From Pseudomonadota bacterium (GTDB lineage Bacteria > Pseudomonadota > Alphaproteobacteria > Rhizobiales > Rhizobiaceae): DNA of 7,143 bases. Positions 1 to 6,102 of this stretch are shown one piece after another. The position numbers and the translations under genes were made by a program. Location: the NCBI GenBank assembly GCA_023451915.1, contig JAEXXS010000025.1, positions 1-7,143 of the forward strand. The letters run 5' to 3'. The notes beneath the pieces were generated by a model. That model searched no databases, was not told where the DNA came from, and worked only from the letters and a program-made list of their open reading frames with translations. The number at the start of each line of letters is the position of its first letter. Within the stretch, counting starts at the first letter, position 1.

Positions 1-1363
1 GTCGGTTGGTGATGGTCTCGTCACGCAGATTCCAGCCCTTATCGTTTCGCTCGCCGCCGGTCTTCTGGTGTCGAAGGGCGGAACCCGCGGCTCTGCCGAT
101 CAGGCGATTTTCGGCCAGCTTGGCGCTTATCCAAAGGCGCTTCTGGTCGCGTCGATGCTGCTGTTCGTGCTTGGCATCATGCCAGGTCTTCCGGCATTTC
201 CGTTCTTCATGCTGGGCGGCGCAATGGCCTTTGTCGGTATCGCTGTGCCCCGCCGTCAGGCGCGCCAGCGCGAAGCGGAAGCCACGGAGGCGGACAAGAA
301 GCAGCGCGAGGCCGAGGATCAGGAGCGCAATTCCGTCAAGGCGTCGCTGGAAACCAGCCAGATCGAGCTGTGCCTGGGCAAGCAGCTTTCCGCGCGCCTG
401 ATGGCCTCGCAGCAGGAGCTGGCGCATCGCGTCAACTAGATGCGCCGCAAATTCGCTCAATAATACGGTTTTGTCATTCCTGAAATCAAGGTGACGGACG
501 ACCTTGCTTTGCCGCCGAAAAGCTATCGCATCAAGATACATGGCACGTCGGTGGCAAGCTACGAATTGCGCGTCGGGGAAATTCTGGTGGTGCTGGGCGA
601 GCGCCCTATACCGTCGATCCCCGGCGAGGAAATGCGCGAGCCGGCCTTCGGCATGCGCGCCTATTCGGTGCCGGAAACTTTTGCCTCCGATCTGCGCCGC
701 GATGGCTATATGACGGTCGATAATCTTTCCGTCCTGCTCACCCACCTTAGCGAAATCGTGCGCAACAATCTGGCGCAGCTCCTGTCCTACAAGGATATGC
801 GTATTCTGCTGGATCGTCTGGGGCCGGAATATCGCAAGCTGGTCGAGGATATCAGCCCGGCGCATATTTCCTATTCCGGTTTGCAGGCCGTGCTGAAGCT
901 TCTGCTGGCCGAGCGCGTGTCGATCCGCAACCTGCATCTCATTCTCGAAGCCATTGCGGAAATCGCGCCGCTGGTGCGCCGTCCGGAAATGATTGTCGAA
1001 CATGTGCGCATGCGCATGGCGCAGCAAATCTGCGGCGACCTTTCCGACAATGGCGTGCTCAATGTGCTGCGTCTCGGCAATCGCTGGGATCTGGTGTTCC
1101 ACCAGAGCCTCAAACGCGACGCCAAGGGCGAAATCGTCGAGTTCGATATCGACCCGCGCCTGCTGGAACAGTTCGGCACGGAAGCATCGACAGTCATTCG
1201 CAAGCATTTCGACAATGGCGAGCGATTCGTCCTCGTATCGTCGCCGGAAGCCCGGCCCTATATCCGGATGATCATCGAGCGCCTGTTCGCAACCTTGCCG
1301 GTGCTGTCGCATGTTGAAATTGCGCGCGGCGTGGAGGTGAAATCTCTCGGCGCGATTTCATAG
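1..1363 (+). pseudogene. flhA: FlhA, flagellar type III export gate protein; 5'-truncated by window edge and broken by two in-frame stops
   Basis: FlhA is the large export-gate subunit: an N-terminal membrane domain and a C-terminal cytoplasmic ring that docks chaperone-substrate complexes. The reading frame runs from position 2. It opens with the FlhA motif [12 protein letters not shown], then the last membrane segments ([20 protein letters not shown] and a following FPFFMLGG stretch), then a charged linker. Two stops interrupt this one frame: TAG at 437-439 and TAA at 461-463, seven codons apart. The flanking text ([34 protein letters not shown]) reads straight through as FlhA with no frameshift. 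The frame is then open to TAG at 1361-1363, with conserved FlhA text such as [20 protein letters not shown] and [18 protein letters not shown]. The predicted product would keep the membrane part and lose nearly all of the cytoplasmic domain. No good ribosome binding site precedes the GTG at 491, so a separate C-terminal protein is unlikely. Identity is very secure; non-function is an inference. Confidence 0.93.
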
Positions 1364-1373
1364 GGAGCTTTAA

Positions 1374-2141
1374 GTGCCGATCGCGCAACTGCCGCTCAAC
1401 GACATCATTCTGGCAGCCGTTCTGGCGTTCTGCCGGGTCGGCGCATGTCTGATGCTGATGCCAGGGATTTCCAGTGTGCGCATTCCGTTGCAGGTTCGGC
1501 TCTTCATCGCGCTGGCGTGCTCTTTCGCGGTTTTGCCGCTGGTGTTGTCACGCATCGTCACAGCCGTCGATGGCGGCGCGCCCTGGACGCTGTTTCGCCT
1601 GATGGCGAGCGAGATGTTCGTCGGCGCGGTGATCGGCATTCTGGCGCATATCTATTTCTGGGCGCTGCAATTCATGGCCAACACCATGGCGATGGCCGTT
1701 GGCTTTAGCGGCTCGCCTGCCGATGCGATTACCGAATCGGAACCGCAGGCAACGCTTGCCACCATCGTGACCTTCAGCGCGCTGTTGCTGTTTTTCGTCA
1801 CCGACATGCATCTGGAAATTCTGCGCGCGCTGCTCAATTCCTATACGGCCATCCCGGTCGACGGGCGATTCCGGCCTGATGCGGCGATGATCGATTTTAC
1901 CGATGCGCTGTCATCGGCCTTCATGGCGACACTGCGGATCGCAGCGCCATTCATCGTCTTTGCGATTCTCGTCAATTTCGCGGTCGGTCTGGTCAATAAA
2001 CTGACGCCATCGATCCCGATCTACTTCGTGTCGATGCCTTTCGTGCTGGGGGGCGGGCTGCTGGTGATCTATTTCATCCTGCCGGAACTCCTGCGCTTCT
2101 TCACGAACGAAACCGCCACGCAAATGCGCGCTTTGTATTGA
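1374..2141 (+). CDS. fliR: FliR, flagellar export apparatus membrane protein
   Basis: FliR is an inner-membrane core subunit of the flagellar type III export gate and assembles with FliP and FliQ. The 255-residue length is usual for the family. The sequence shows the FliR pattern: N-terminal hydrophobic segment with FCRVGACLMLMPG (about residues 19-31), RIPLQVRLFIALA (36-48), EMFVGAVIGILAH (79-91), the MAMAVGFSG region (105-113), and a C-terminal pair of long hydrophobic segments joined by NKLTPSIPIYFVSMP (about 208-222). About six membrane segments can be picked out by eye. The GTG start is supported by GGGAG at 1363-1367, six bases upstream, and begins 10 nt after the flhA stop, so it is probably co-transcribed with flhA. 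No internal stop or frameshift is visible, unlike flhA. Confidence 0.93.
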   Translation: MPIAQLPLNDIILAAVLAFCRVGACLMLMPGISSVRIPLQVRLFIALACSFAVLPLVLSRIVTAVDGGAPWTLFRLMASEMFVGAVIGILAHIYFWALQFMANTMAMAVGFSGSPADAITESEPQATLATIVTFSALLLFFVTDMHLEILRALLNSYTAIPVDGRFRPDAAMIDFTDALSSAFMATLRIAAPFIVFAILVNFAVGLVNKLTPSIPIYFVSMPFVLGGGLLVIYFILPELLRFFTNETATQMRALY

Positions 2142-2145
2142 GGTG
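2140..2145 (+). promoter_or_regulatory. Ribosome binding site setting the start of the small coiled-coil gene
   Basis: GAGGTG overlaps the fliR stop codon and sits well for an ATG at 2149 (GAGG plus a five-base spacer). The in-frame GTG at 2143 lies inside this site, so the ATG at 2149 is the better start. Confidence 0.6.
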
Positions 2146-2148
2146 GCC

Positions 2149-2556
2149 ATGGCTCAGACCAACACACGCAATCTGAAAAAGCTGGTCGATTTGCAGAAAC
2201 TGGGCAGCGCCCGGCTCGAATCAGCCCTTGCCGTTTCCAGTGCACGCAAGCTTGCGCTGGAAGAGGAGCGTCAGGCGCTCATCGCCATGCAGGACCGGCG
2301 CTATGACGGCGCTGTTTTCGATATCGATCCGTCGCTGCTCATCAGGCGACTTGGCGCGAATGCTGTCGAATCGCTTACGCTCGAATCACAGCTCGGCTCC
2401 GAGCGCAGCGCGCTTTTGAAGGAACAACGGCGGGTCGAATTGCTGGAAGATCGGCTGAAAGAGGCCAAAAACGAGCAGGACCGGCACGAGCTGGCAAGCC
2501 TGATCGAAGAATTTGTTAGCCGGAAAACCACGAAAGCCCCGTCCGGGCCACGCTGA
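2149..2556 (+). CDS. Small helical coiled-coil protein in the flagellar operon, FliJ-like by position and shape
   Basis: The protein has 135 residues and is almost wholly helical and charged. Glutamate/lysine/arginine-rich stretches fill about residues 7-50 (RNLKKLVDLQKLGSARLE onward) and about 78-122 (LESQLGSERSALLKEQRR onward), joined by a less helical part with FDIDPSLLIRRLG near 57-69. It has no signal peptide or membrane segment, so it should be cytoplasmic. It begins seven bases after the fliR stop and is followed by flgJ, so a role in flagellar export or assembly is likely. A short coiled-coil hairpin is the shape of FliJ, which links the export ATPase to FlhA, but I see no diagnostic FliJ signature and FliJ is normally encoded next to fliI. 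It could equally be a Hyphomicrobiales-specific accessory protein. The exact function is not established from the sequence. Confidence 0.72.
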   Translation: MAQTNTRNLKKLVDLQKLGSARLESALAVSSARKLALEEERQALIAMQDRRYDGAVFDIDPSLLIRRLGANAVESLTLESQLGSERSALLKEQRRVELLEDRLKEAKNEQDRHELASLIEEFVSRKTTKAPSGPR

Positions 2557-2581
2557 AATCGCCCACAAGTTTCAGTCAAGT

Positions 2582-2609
2582 TTGACCCATTATGGTGCAC
2601 CCATAGGAT
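2582..2609 (+). promoter_or_regulatory. Possible sigma-70-type promoter before flgJ
   Basis: TTGACC at 2582-2587 matches five of six -35 consensus bases. TAGGAT at 2604-2609 matches four of six -10 bases, with a 16-bp spacer. The stretch lies in the largest gap of the flagellar run (70 nt). A palindrome GGTGCACC (2594-2601) sits in the spacer. This is a by-eye call and could be chance. Confidence 0.35.
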
Positions 2610-2626
2610 GAAGAAGGAAATTTTGC

Positions 2627-3214
2627 ATGGCGATCAATCCGCCGTCAGATCTGGTGATGGATGTGGCCCGCGCGGCCGATCCGCAGGCCTATCAAATGGC
2701 GGCGGAACGGTTGAAGTCGGTCTCCGGCGCCATGCAGGCGACGGCGTCGTCCGGCACGGGGCTGACGCGGGATAATTTCGCGAGCTTTTCCGACAGTCTT
2801 TCGGCGGGCGTGACCATGCGGCCCGACGCGCAGAATACGATCAATCCGGCCTATCGGAAATTCGAGGCCTTCATGCTGCAATCCTTTGTCCAGTCGATGT
2901 TCACCAGTGACACGACTGCGACCTTCGGCAAGGGCATAGCGGGTGACTACTGGAAGTCGATGATGGCGGAAGCCATGGCGAACAAGATGGCGGATGTCGG
3001 CGGTGTCGGCATTGCCAAACTGCTTGAGGAGCAGGCGGCGCGCAAAGGGCGGGCAGCCGCGCCGACCACTGCAGCATTAGGAGATGTGATCAACAATCTG
3101 GGAGAGACTATGAGCACCAATGCGGTTTCGAAGGACATCATTCATGGCTTCGAACGCACGCTCATCCAAAAGCAGCTTGAGAAAAACGACGACGCGGAGA
3201 GCGCGCGCGGCTGA
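2627..3214 (+). CDS. flgJ: Rod-binding protein, FlgJ N-terminal domain / CheL type
   Basis: This 195-residue protein carries the rod-binding domain that caps and organises assembly of the periplasmic flagellar rod. The domain spans about residues 75-133: YRKFEAFMLQSFVQSMF, then a glycine-containing loop (FGKGIAGDYWKSMM) and the helix MANKMADVGGVGIAKLL, the usual ending of this family. There is no muramidase domain after it, as in most alphaproteobacterial FlgJ proteins, which are single-domain and often annotated CheL. The tail (about 155-195) is a charged helix. ATG at 2627 is preceded by AAGGAA at 2614-2619 with a seven-base spacer. It lies 70 nt after the coiled-coil gene and 55 nt before the FlgN-like gene. 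No classical signal peptide is visible, in line with FlgJ leaving through the flagellar export route. Confidence 0.88.
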   Translation: MAINPPSDLVMDVARAADPQAYQMAAERLKSVSGAMQATASSGTGLTRDNFASFSDSLSAGVTMRPDAQNTINPAYRKFEAFMLQSFVQSMFTSDTTATFGKGIAGDYWKSMMAEAMANKMADVGGVGIAKLLEEQAARKGRAAAPTTAALGDVINNLGETMSTNAVSKDIIHGFERTLIQKQLEKNDDAESARG

Positions 3215-3256
3215 ACGATAAAGACCGCAGCGCGCGACGTGACGTCCCCCGAAATT

Positions 3257-3262
3257 GAGGAA
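3257..3262 (+). promoter_or_regulatory. Ribosome binding site fixing the FlgN-like start
   Basis: GAGGAA with a seven-base spacer points to ATG at 3270. A longer in-frame TTG at 3255 would overlap this site and is rejected. Confidence 0.65.
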
Positions 3263-3269
3263 CCTTGAA

Positions 3270-3755
3270 ATGACCGAGACAAGCTCTGAAACCAGCCTGC
3301 CGCCGGAAGAATCGCTGGTTCTCGCCAAGGCGAGCGAACAGGCGCATGATCTGGCGAAGCCGGAACTGGCGGTGGAACCGGTGCAAAACCCGACTTTGAA
3401 GCCGGTGGTTCGCGCCATCCAGCGTCTTGAGGACGTCATCGAGACCGAAACGCGCCTTCTCATGGAAGGTGGCAATCCCGATCTCGCGGAAATCAATTCG
3501 CGCAAAAGCCGCGGTCTCTACGATTTCAACAAGGCTATCAAGAAGGCTGCTGGTCTGGCCGAGCCTGCGACGCTGAAGGGCTTGCAGCCGCTGCTCGACA
3601 GCCTAAAGCAGAAGCTTGAGAAAAATTGCGAAGCGCTGCAGCTGCATCTGCGCGCAGTCGGCGAACTTGCCGATGTGATCCGCAGTGCATTGGAAACACA
3701 GGAAGCCGACGGCACCTATTCCATGCAGAGCGCGAGGCTTGGTCACGCGCGATGA
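3270..3755 (+). CDS. flgN: FlgN-like flagellar export chaperone
   Basis: This 161-residue cytoplasmic protein is mainly helical. The first 40 residues are acidic and probably flexible. From about residue 45 a helical region begins (RAIQRLEDVIETETRLL), followed by NPDLAEINSRKSRGLYDFNKAI, a leucine-rich helix LKQKLEKNCEALQLHL (about 113-128) and a tail ending ETQEADGTYS. The segment where each subunit is counted in hydroxy/acidic turns, and the closing DGTYS, resemble the FlgN-family proteins of Rhizobium and Brucella, which hold hook-filament junction proteins FlgK and FlgL for export. It follows flgJ by 55 nt and its stop overlaps the next start (ATGA at 3752-3755), which suggests translational coupling. 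The FlgN name is from resemblance and context; overall sequence similarity in this family is low. Confidence 0.72.
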   Translation: MTETSSETSLPPEESLVLAKASEQAHDLAKPELAVEPVQNPTLKPVVRAIQRLEDVIETETRLLMEGGNPDLAEINSRKSRGLYDFNKAIKKAAGLAEPATLKGLQPLLDSLKQKLEKNCEALQLHLRAVGELADVIRSALETQEADGTYSMQSARLGHAR

Positions 3756-4300
3756 TCCGCATTTTCGTCATTGGCCTGTGGATTTGCGCTGTCGCCTTCG
3801 GGTCGCTGTTCATGGCGACCCGGCAAAACGCGGCATCATCCGGTGACGCGCAGGCCGCCCTTGGCGGGTTCGGCGGCGTGGATTACGTCAAGACAGACGT
3901 GATGAGCGTGCCGATCATCTCCAATGGCGGCGTTGCGGGTTATGTCGTGGCGCAGCTCGTCTATACGGTCGATTCGAATATTCGCAAGAAGCTGAGCGTG
4001 CCGCTGGAGCTTTTCATCAGCGACGAGATTTTCCGCAAGTTCTACGGCAGCTATTCGGATACGAAAGAAGTCGAGAAAGTGCAGTTCGAGGATGTGCGCG
4101 CCTCGATCATCTCAGACCTGAACGGACGGTTCCCCGAGCCGGTGATCAAGGACCTGCTGGTCGAGCAGTTCAACTATATTTCCGCTGAGGAAATCCGCGC
4201 CATGAACATGCGCGGTGAGCCGACATCGACAGCGCCCGGAAAGCAGGCCCCCGAGAAGCAGGCCAATATCAATCATGGGCAGGCGGCTCACAGCGAATAA
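3752..4300 (+). CDS. Single-pass inner-membrane protein of the flagellar operon, FliL-like layout
   Basis: The protein has 182 residues. One N-terminal membrane segment (about 3-22, IRIFVIGLWICAVAFGSLF) is followed by a region that should be periplasmic. The soluble part has a beta-rich block (YVKTDVMSVPIISNGG, then VAGYVVAQLVYTVD), a helical stretch ISDEIFRKFYGSY (about 89-101) and a closing block RASIISDLNGRF...IKDLLVEQFNYIS (about 116-144). A single anchor plus a domain ending in a helix and a strand-like LLVEQFNYI resembles FliL, which associates with the stator around the basal body. I see no decisive FliL signature, so this is a structural comparison and not an identification. Its ATG overlaps the previous stop (ATGA). 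The last 25 residues are low-complexity (APGKQAPEKQ). A longer upstream in-frame start would lie within the FlgN-like gene and is not supported. Confidence 0.75.
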   Translation: MIRIFVIGLWICAVAFGSLFMATRQNAASSGDAQAALGGFGGVDYVKTDVMSVPIISNGGVAGYVVAQLVYTVDSNIRKKLSVPLELFISDEIFRKFYGSYSDTKEVEKVQFEDVRASIISDLNGRFPEPVIKDLLVEQFNYISAEEIRAMNMRGEPTSTAPGKQAPEKQANINHGQAAHSE

Positions 4301-4623
4301 TATTTTCCGCCAAGCTGGGCTAGACGTTCGGCATCCAGCGGTGTGACGGTTGGATCGGTGATCAGCTCGACACCCATTTCGCGGCCATTGCGCCAGGCGA
4401 TGCGGGCGAGAAGCGCGCGCTTGTAATAATCGTCGAAAAGCCAGAACCTGTCGGGTAGGGCCGGGGTTTCTATCGTTCTGAGCTTGGCGCCGTGCGGGGA
4501 CAAGTCGCTGAACTGGCACTCAACGATAAACTGTCCGTCCAGGTCTATCAGTTTTCCCGAACGAAGCCTTGTCCTCTGTCGTTCTTCCTTGCGCCGCTCT
4601 TGCGGCGACTTCATGCGCGCCAT
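4288..4623 (-). CDS. Stand-alone PilZ-domain protein, probable cyclic di-GMP effector
   Basis: This 111-residue protein consists of little more than one PilZ domain. Both binding motifs for cyclic di-GMP are present: an arginine-rich N-terminus with RKEER at residues 11-15 (the RxxxR motif) and DLSPHG at 40-45 (the D/N-x-S-x-x-G motif). A later block ARIAWRNGREMGVELI (about 73-88) is the usual PilZ end strand. PilZ proteins next to flagellar genes often adjust motor or secretion activity, but the target here is unknown. The stop (TGA, 4288-4290) lies inside the end of the FliL-like gene, so the two convergent genes overlap by 13 nt. The start at 4623 has only a weak ribosome site; ATG at 4614 (residue 4) is an alternative. 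The gene lies 241 nt after zur on the same strand, with a hairpin between, so it may have its own promoter. Confidence 0.85.
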   Translation of the reverse strand: MARMKSPQERRKEERQRTRLRSGKLIDLDGQFIVECQFSDLSPHGAKLRTIETPALPDRFWLFDDYYKRALLARIAWRNGREMGVELITDPTVTPLDAERLAQLGGKYYSL

Positions 4624-4641
4624 ATGAAAATCTTACCCACC

Positions 4642-4743
4642 AGAGCATTTCCAGCAAAAGTGCGTAGCGGTTTTGCGTAGGATAATGCTTAAAAAAATAG
4701 TTAGAGCGGTTCCACGATTCCGTTTTAACAGGAACCGCTCTAA
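4642..4743. repeat. Bru-RS-type palindromic repeat element
   Basis: A stretch of about 102 bp with two parts. The left part is an imperfect hairpin (GCATT 4645-4649 with AATGC 4684-4688; GCAAAA 4654-4659 with TTTTGC 4671-4676). The right part is a perfect 13-bp inverted repeat (TTAGAGCGGTTCC at 4701-4713 and GGAACCGCTCTAA at 4731-4743, 17-nt loop). Layout, length and wording match what I recall of the Bru-RS1/RS2 family, short intergenic repeats spread through Brucella and Ochrobactrum genomes and known as landing sites for IS711. No IS sequence is present here. The element encodes no protein. Exact ends are approximate. Confidence 0.75.
4691..4743 (-). terminator. Probable intrinsic terminator after zur, formed by the repeat
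   Basis: Read on the - strand, the 13-bp perfect stem (4743-4731 with 4713-4701) is followed after three bases by seven T residues (A-run at 4691-4697 on the + strand). This is the layout of a Rho-independent terminator for the znuC-znuB-zur transcript, about 120 nt after the zur stop. No such T-run follows on the + strand. Confidence 0.5.
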
Positions 4744-4864
4744 TCCCCTGAATAGGTATTTTTAGCAGATTTCGATTTCCGAAGCGTTACTTTTAAAGTC
4801 TGACTGCCGGAATTCCTTACTTCCAAAGGTGAGGCTCAAGTTAGCCCCAAGTAGCTTATGGTCC
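4744..4864. other. Untranslated stretch between zur and the repeat
   Basis: About 120 bp, clearly richer in A and T than the flanking genes. I see no credible gene and no strong hairpin or promoter. It would be the 3' untranslated region of the zinc operon. Confidence 0.5.
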
Positions 4865-5284
4865 CTAGTGGTCGCCGCAGGCATGGCACAGGCCGCGCAG
4901 TTCAAGTGTCGTCTTGCGTGACTTGAAACCGTTTTGCAGGCTCCAGGCGCTGACGAGATTTTCGATCGCAGCATCGGAAAATTCCGTTACCTGACCGCAT
5001 TTCTCGCAGATCGCAAAGGCAACCAGACCCTGCTGATGGCATTGCGGATGCGCGCAGGCAACGAAGGCGTTGAGGCTTTCGAGGCGATGAATGAGCCCGT
5101 AATCGAGCAGCTTTTCCAGCGCACGATAGACCTGAAGCGGCGCGCGAAAGCCGTCATCCCGCAACTGGTCGAGGATCGTATAGGCGCTGAGCGGCCCTTC
5201 CGCCTTGGACAAAACATCGAAAACCAGCGTCTGGTTGCGGGTCAGATCCTGTTGCGGGTGGTGGTGGTGATGATGCGTGCTCAT
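4865..5284 (-). CDS. zur: Zur, zinc-responsive Fur-family repressor
   Basis: This 139-residue Fur-family protein represses zinc uptake genes when zinc is bound. The N-terminal winged helix (about 14-70) includes ILDQLRDDGFRAPLQVYRAL, with the recognition-helix wording APLQVYRALEKL typical of Zur, and IHRLESLNAFVAC. The C-terminal part has the structural zinc cysteines as two pairs, CEKC (93/96) and CHAC (133/136), plus candidate sensing ligands near C77, H79 and C82. The neighbouring importer genes favour zinc over iron as the effector. The start codon overlaps the znuB stop (ATGA on the - strand, 5284-5281), so it is probably translated by coupling; no good separate ribosome site is seen. 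Oddity: residues 4-9 are six consecutive histidines (codons CAT CAT then four CAC). Expected action is on the znuC/znuA intergenic region. Confidence 0.93.
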   Translation of the reverse strand: MSTHHHHHHPQQDLTRNQTLVFDVLSKAEGPLSAYTILDQLRDDGFRAPLQVYRALEKLLDYGLIHRLESLNAFVACAHPQCHQQGLVAFAICEKCGQVTEFSDAAIENLVSAWSLQNGFKSRKTTLELRGLCHACGDH

Positions 5285-6102
5285 TGTTCAGCAGTCCGTT
5301 TCGATGGGGCCTCAGCTCTCTTATGTAAAGGCAGAAGGCTGAAAATGAAAATGGCAAGCGCCGCGACCACGATGGACGGGCCTGACGGTGTGTCGAAATG
5401 AATGGAGCCATAAAGCCCGCCGACAACGCCCGCTGCGCCGATCAGCGATGACAGCACCGCCATCTGTTCGGGCGTGGAAGCGAAACGGCGCGACGTTGCA
5501 GCCGGGATGATGAGGAGTGACGTTATCAGCAAAATGCCGACAATCTTCATTGCAATGGCAATCACGATGGCCAGAAGGAGCATGAAGATGACGCGCGAGA
5601 CGGCGGGGTTCATGCCTTCGGCGCGCGCAATGTCTTCGCTGACGGTCGCAGCCAGCATGGGCCGCCACAACCAGGCCAGTACGGCCAGCACGAATGCGCC
5701 GCCCGCATAGATATAGACGATATCCATGCGCGATACGGCCAGAAGATCGCCGAACAGGAAAGAAAGAAGATCGACACGCACCCAAGTCATGAAGGCGACG
5801 ATCACCAGACCGAGCGACAGCGTGGCATGGGACAGGATGCCGAGCAGCGAATCCGCCGACAAGGTGTGGCGGCGCTGCAAGAGCAACAGGATCGCGGAAA
5901 TCGCGACCGACACAGCGAAAACGCCAATCATCAGATTGATGTCGAAGATGAGCGCCAGCGACACGCCAAGCAAGGCCGAATGGGCCATGGTGTCGCCGAA
6001 ATAGGCCATGCGCCGCCAGACGATGAAGCAGCCGAGAGGCCCGGTCGTCAGCGCCAGCCCGATACCGGCAATCAAAGCGCGGGTGAAAAAATCGTCAAGC
6101 AC
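5281..6102 (-). CDS. znuB: ZnuB, zinc ABC transporter membrane permease
   Basis: ZnuB is the membrane channel of the ZnuABC high-affinity zinc importer (ABC-3 family). With the GTG start at 6102 it has 273 residues. It opens with a helix and GPLGCFIVWRRMAYFGDTMA (residues 21-40), a hallmark of the family, then about eight hydrophobic segments. The conserved late helix MKIVGILLITSLLIIPAA is at about 185-202. I chose this GTG because GGAAGG (6111-6116, - strand) precedes it by an eight-base spacer, and it gives the normal family N-terminus. The open frame runs farther upstream, but that part lies opposite the ZnuC histidine tail and has a repetitive, non-family sequence. It overlaps the znuC stop by 8 nt and the zur start by 4 nt, so the three genes form one operon. 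Confidence 0.93.
   Translation of the reverse strand: MLDDFFTRALIAGIGLALTTGPLGCFIVWRRMAYFGDTMAHSALLGVSLALIFDINLMIGVFAVSVAISAILLLLQRRHTLSADSLLGILSHATLSLGLVIVAFMTWVRVDLLSFLFGDLLAVSRMDIVYIYAGGAFVLAVLAWLWRPMLAATVSEDIARAEGMNPAVSRVIFMLLLAIVIAIAMKIVGILLITSLLIIPAATSRRFASTPEQMAVLSSLIGAAGVVGGLYGSIHFDTPSGPSIVVAALAIFIFSLLPLHKRAEAPSKRTAEQ

Noticed and set aside
437..463. Stop codon recoding or programmed readthrough in flhA
   Set aside because: The two stops are of different types (TAG and TAA), and I see no downstream stem-loop or other recoding signal. Plain nonsense mutation is simpler.
3626..3751. Upstream extension of the FliL-like protein
   Set aside because: It overlaps the FlgN-like gene in another frame and places Arg/Ala-rich sequence before the membrane anchor; the ATGA overlap at 3752 is the normal operon start.
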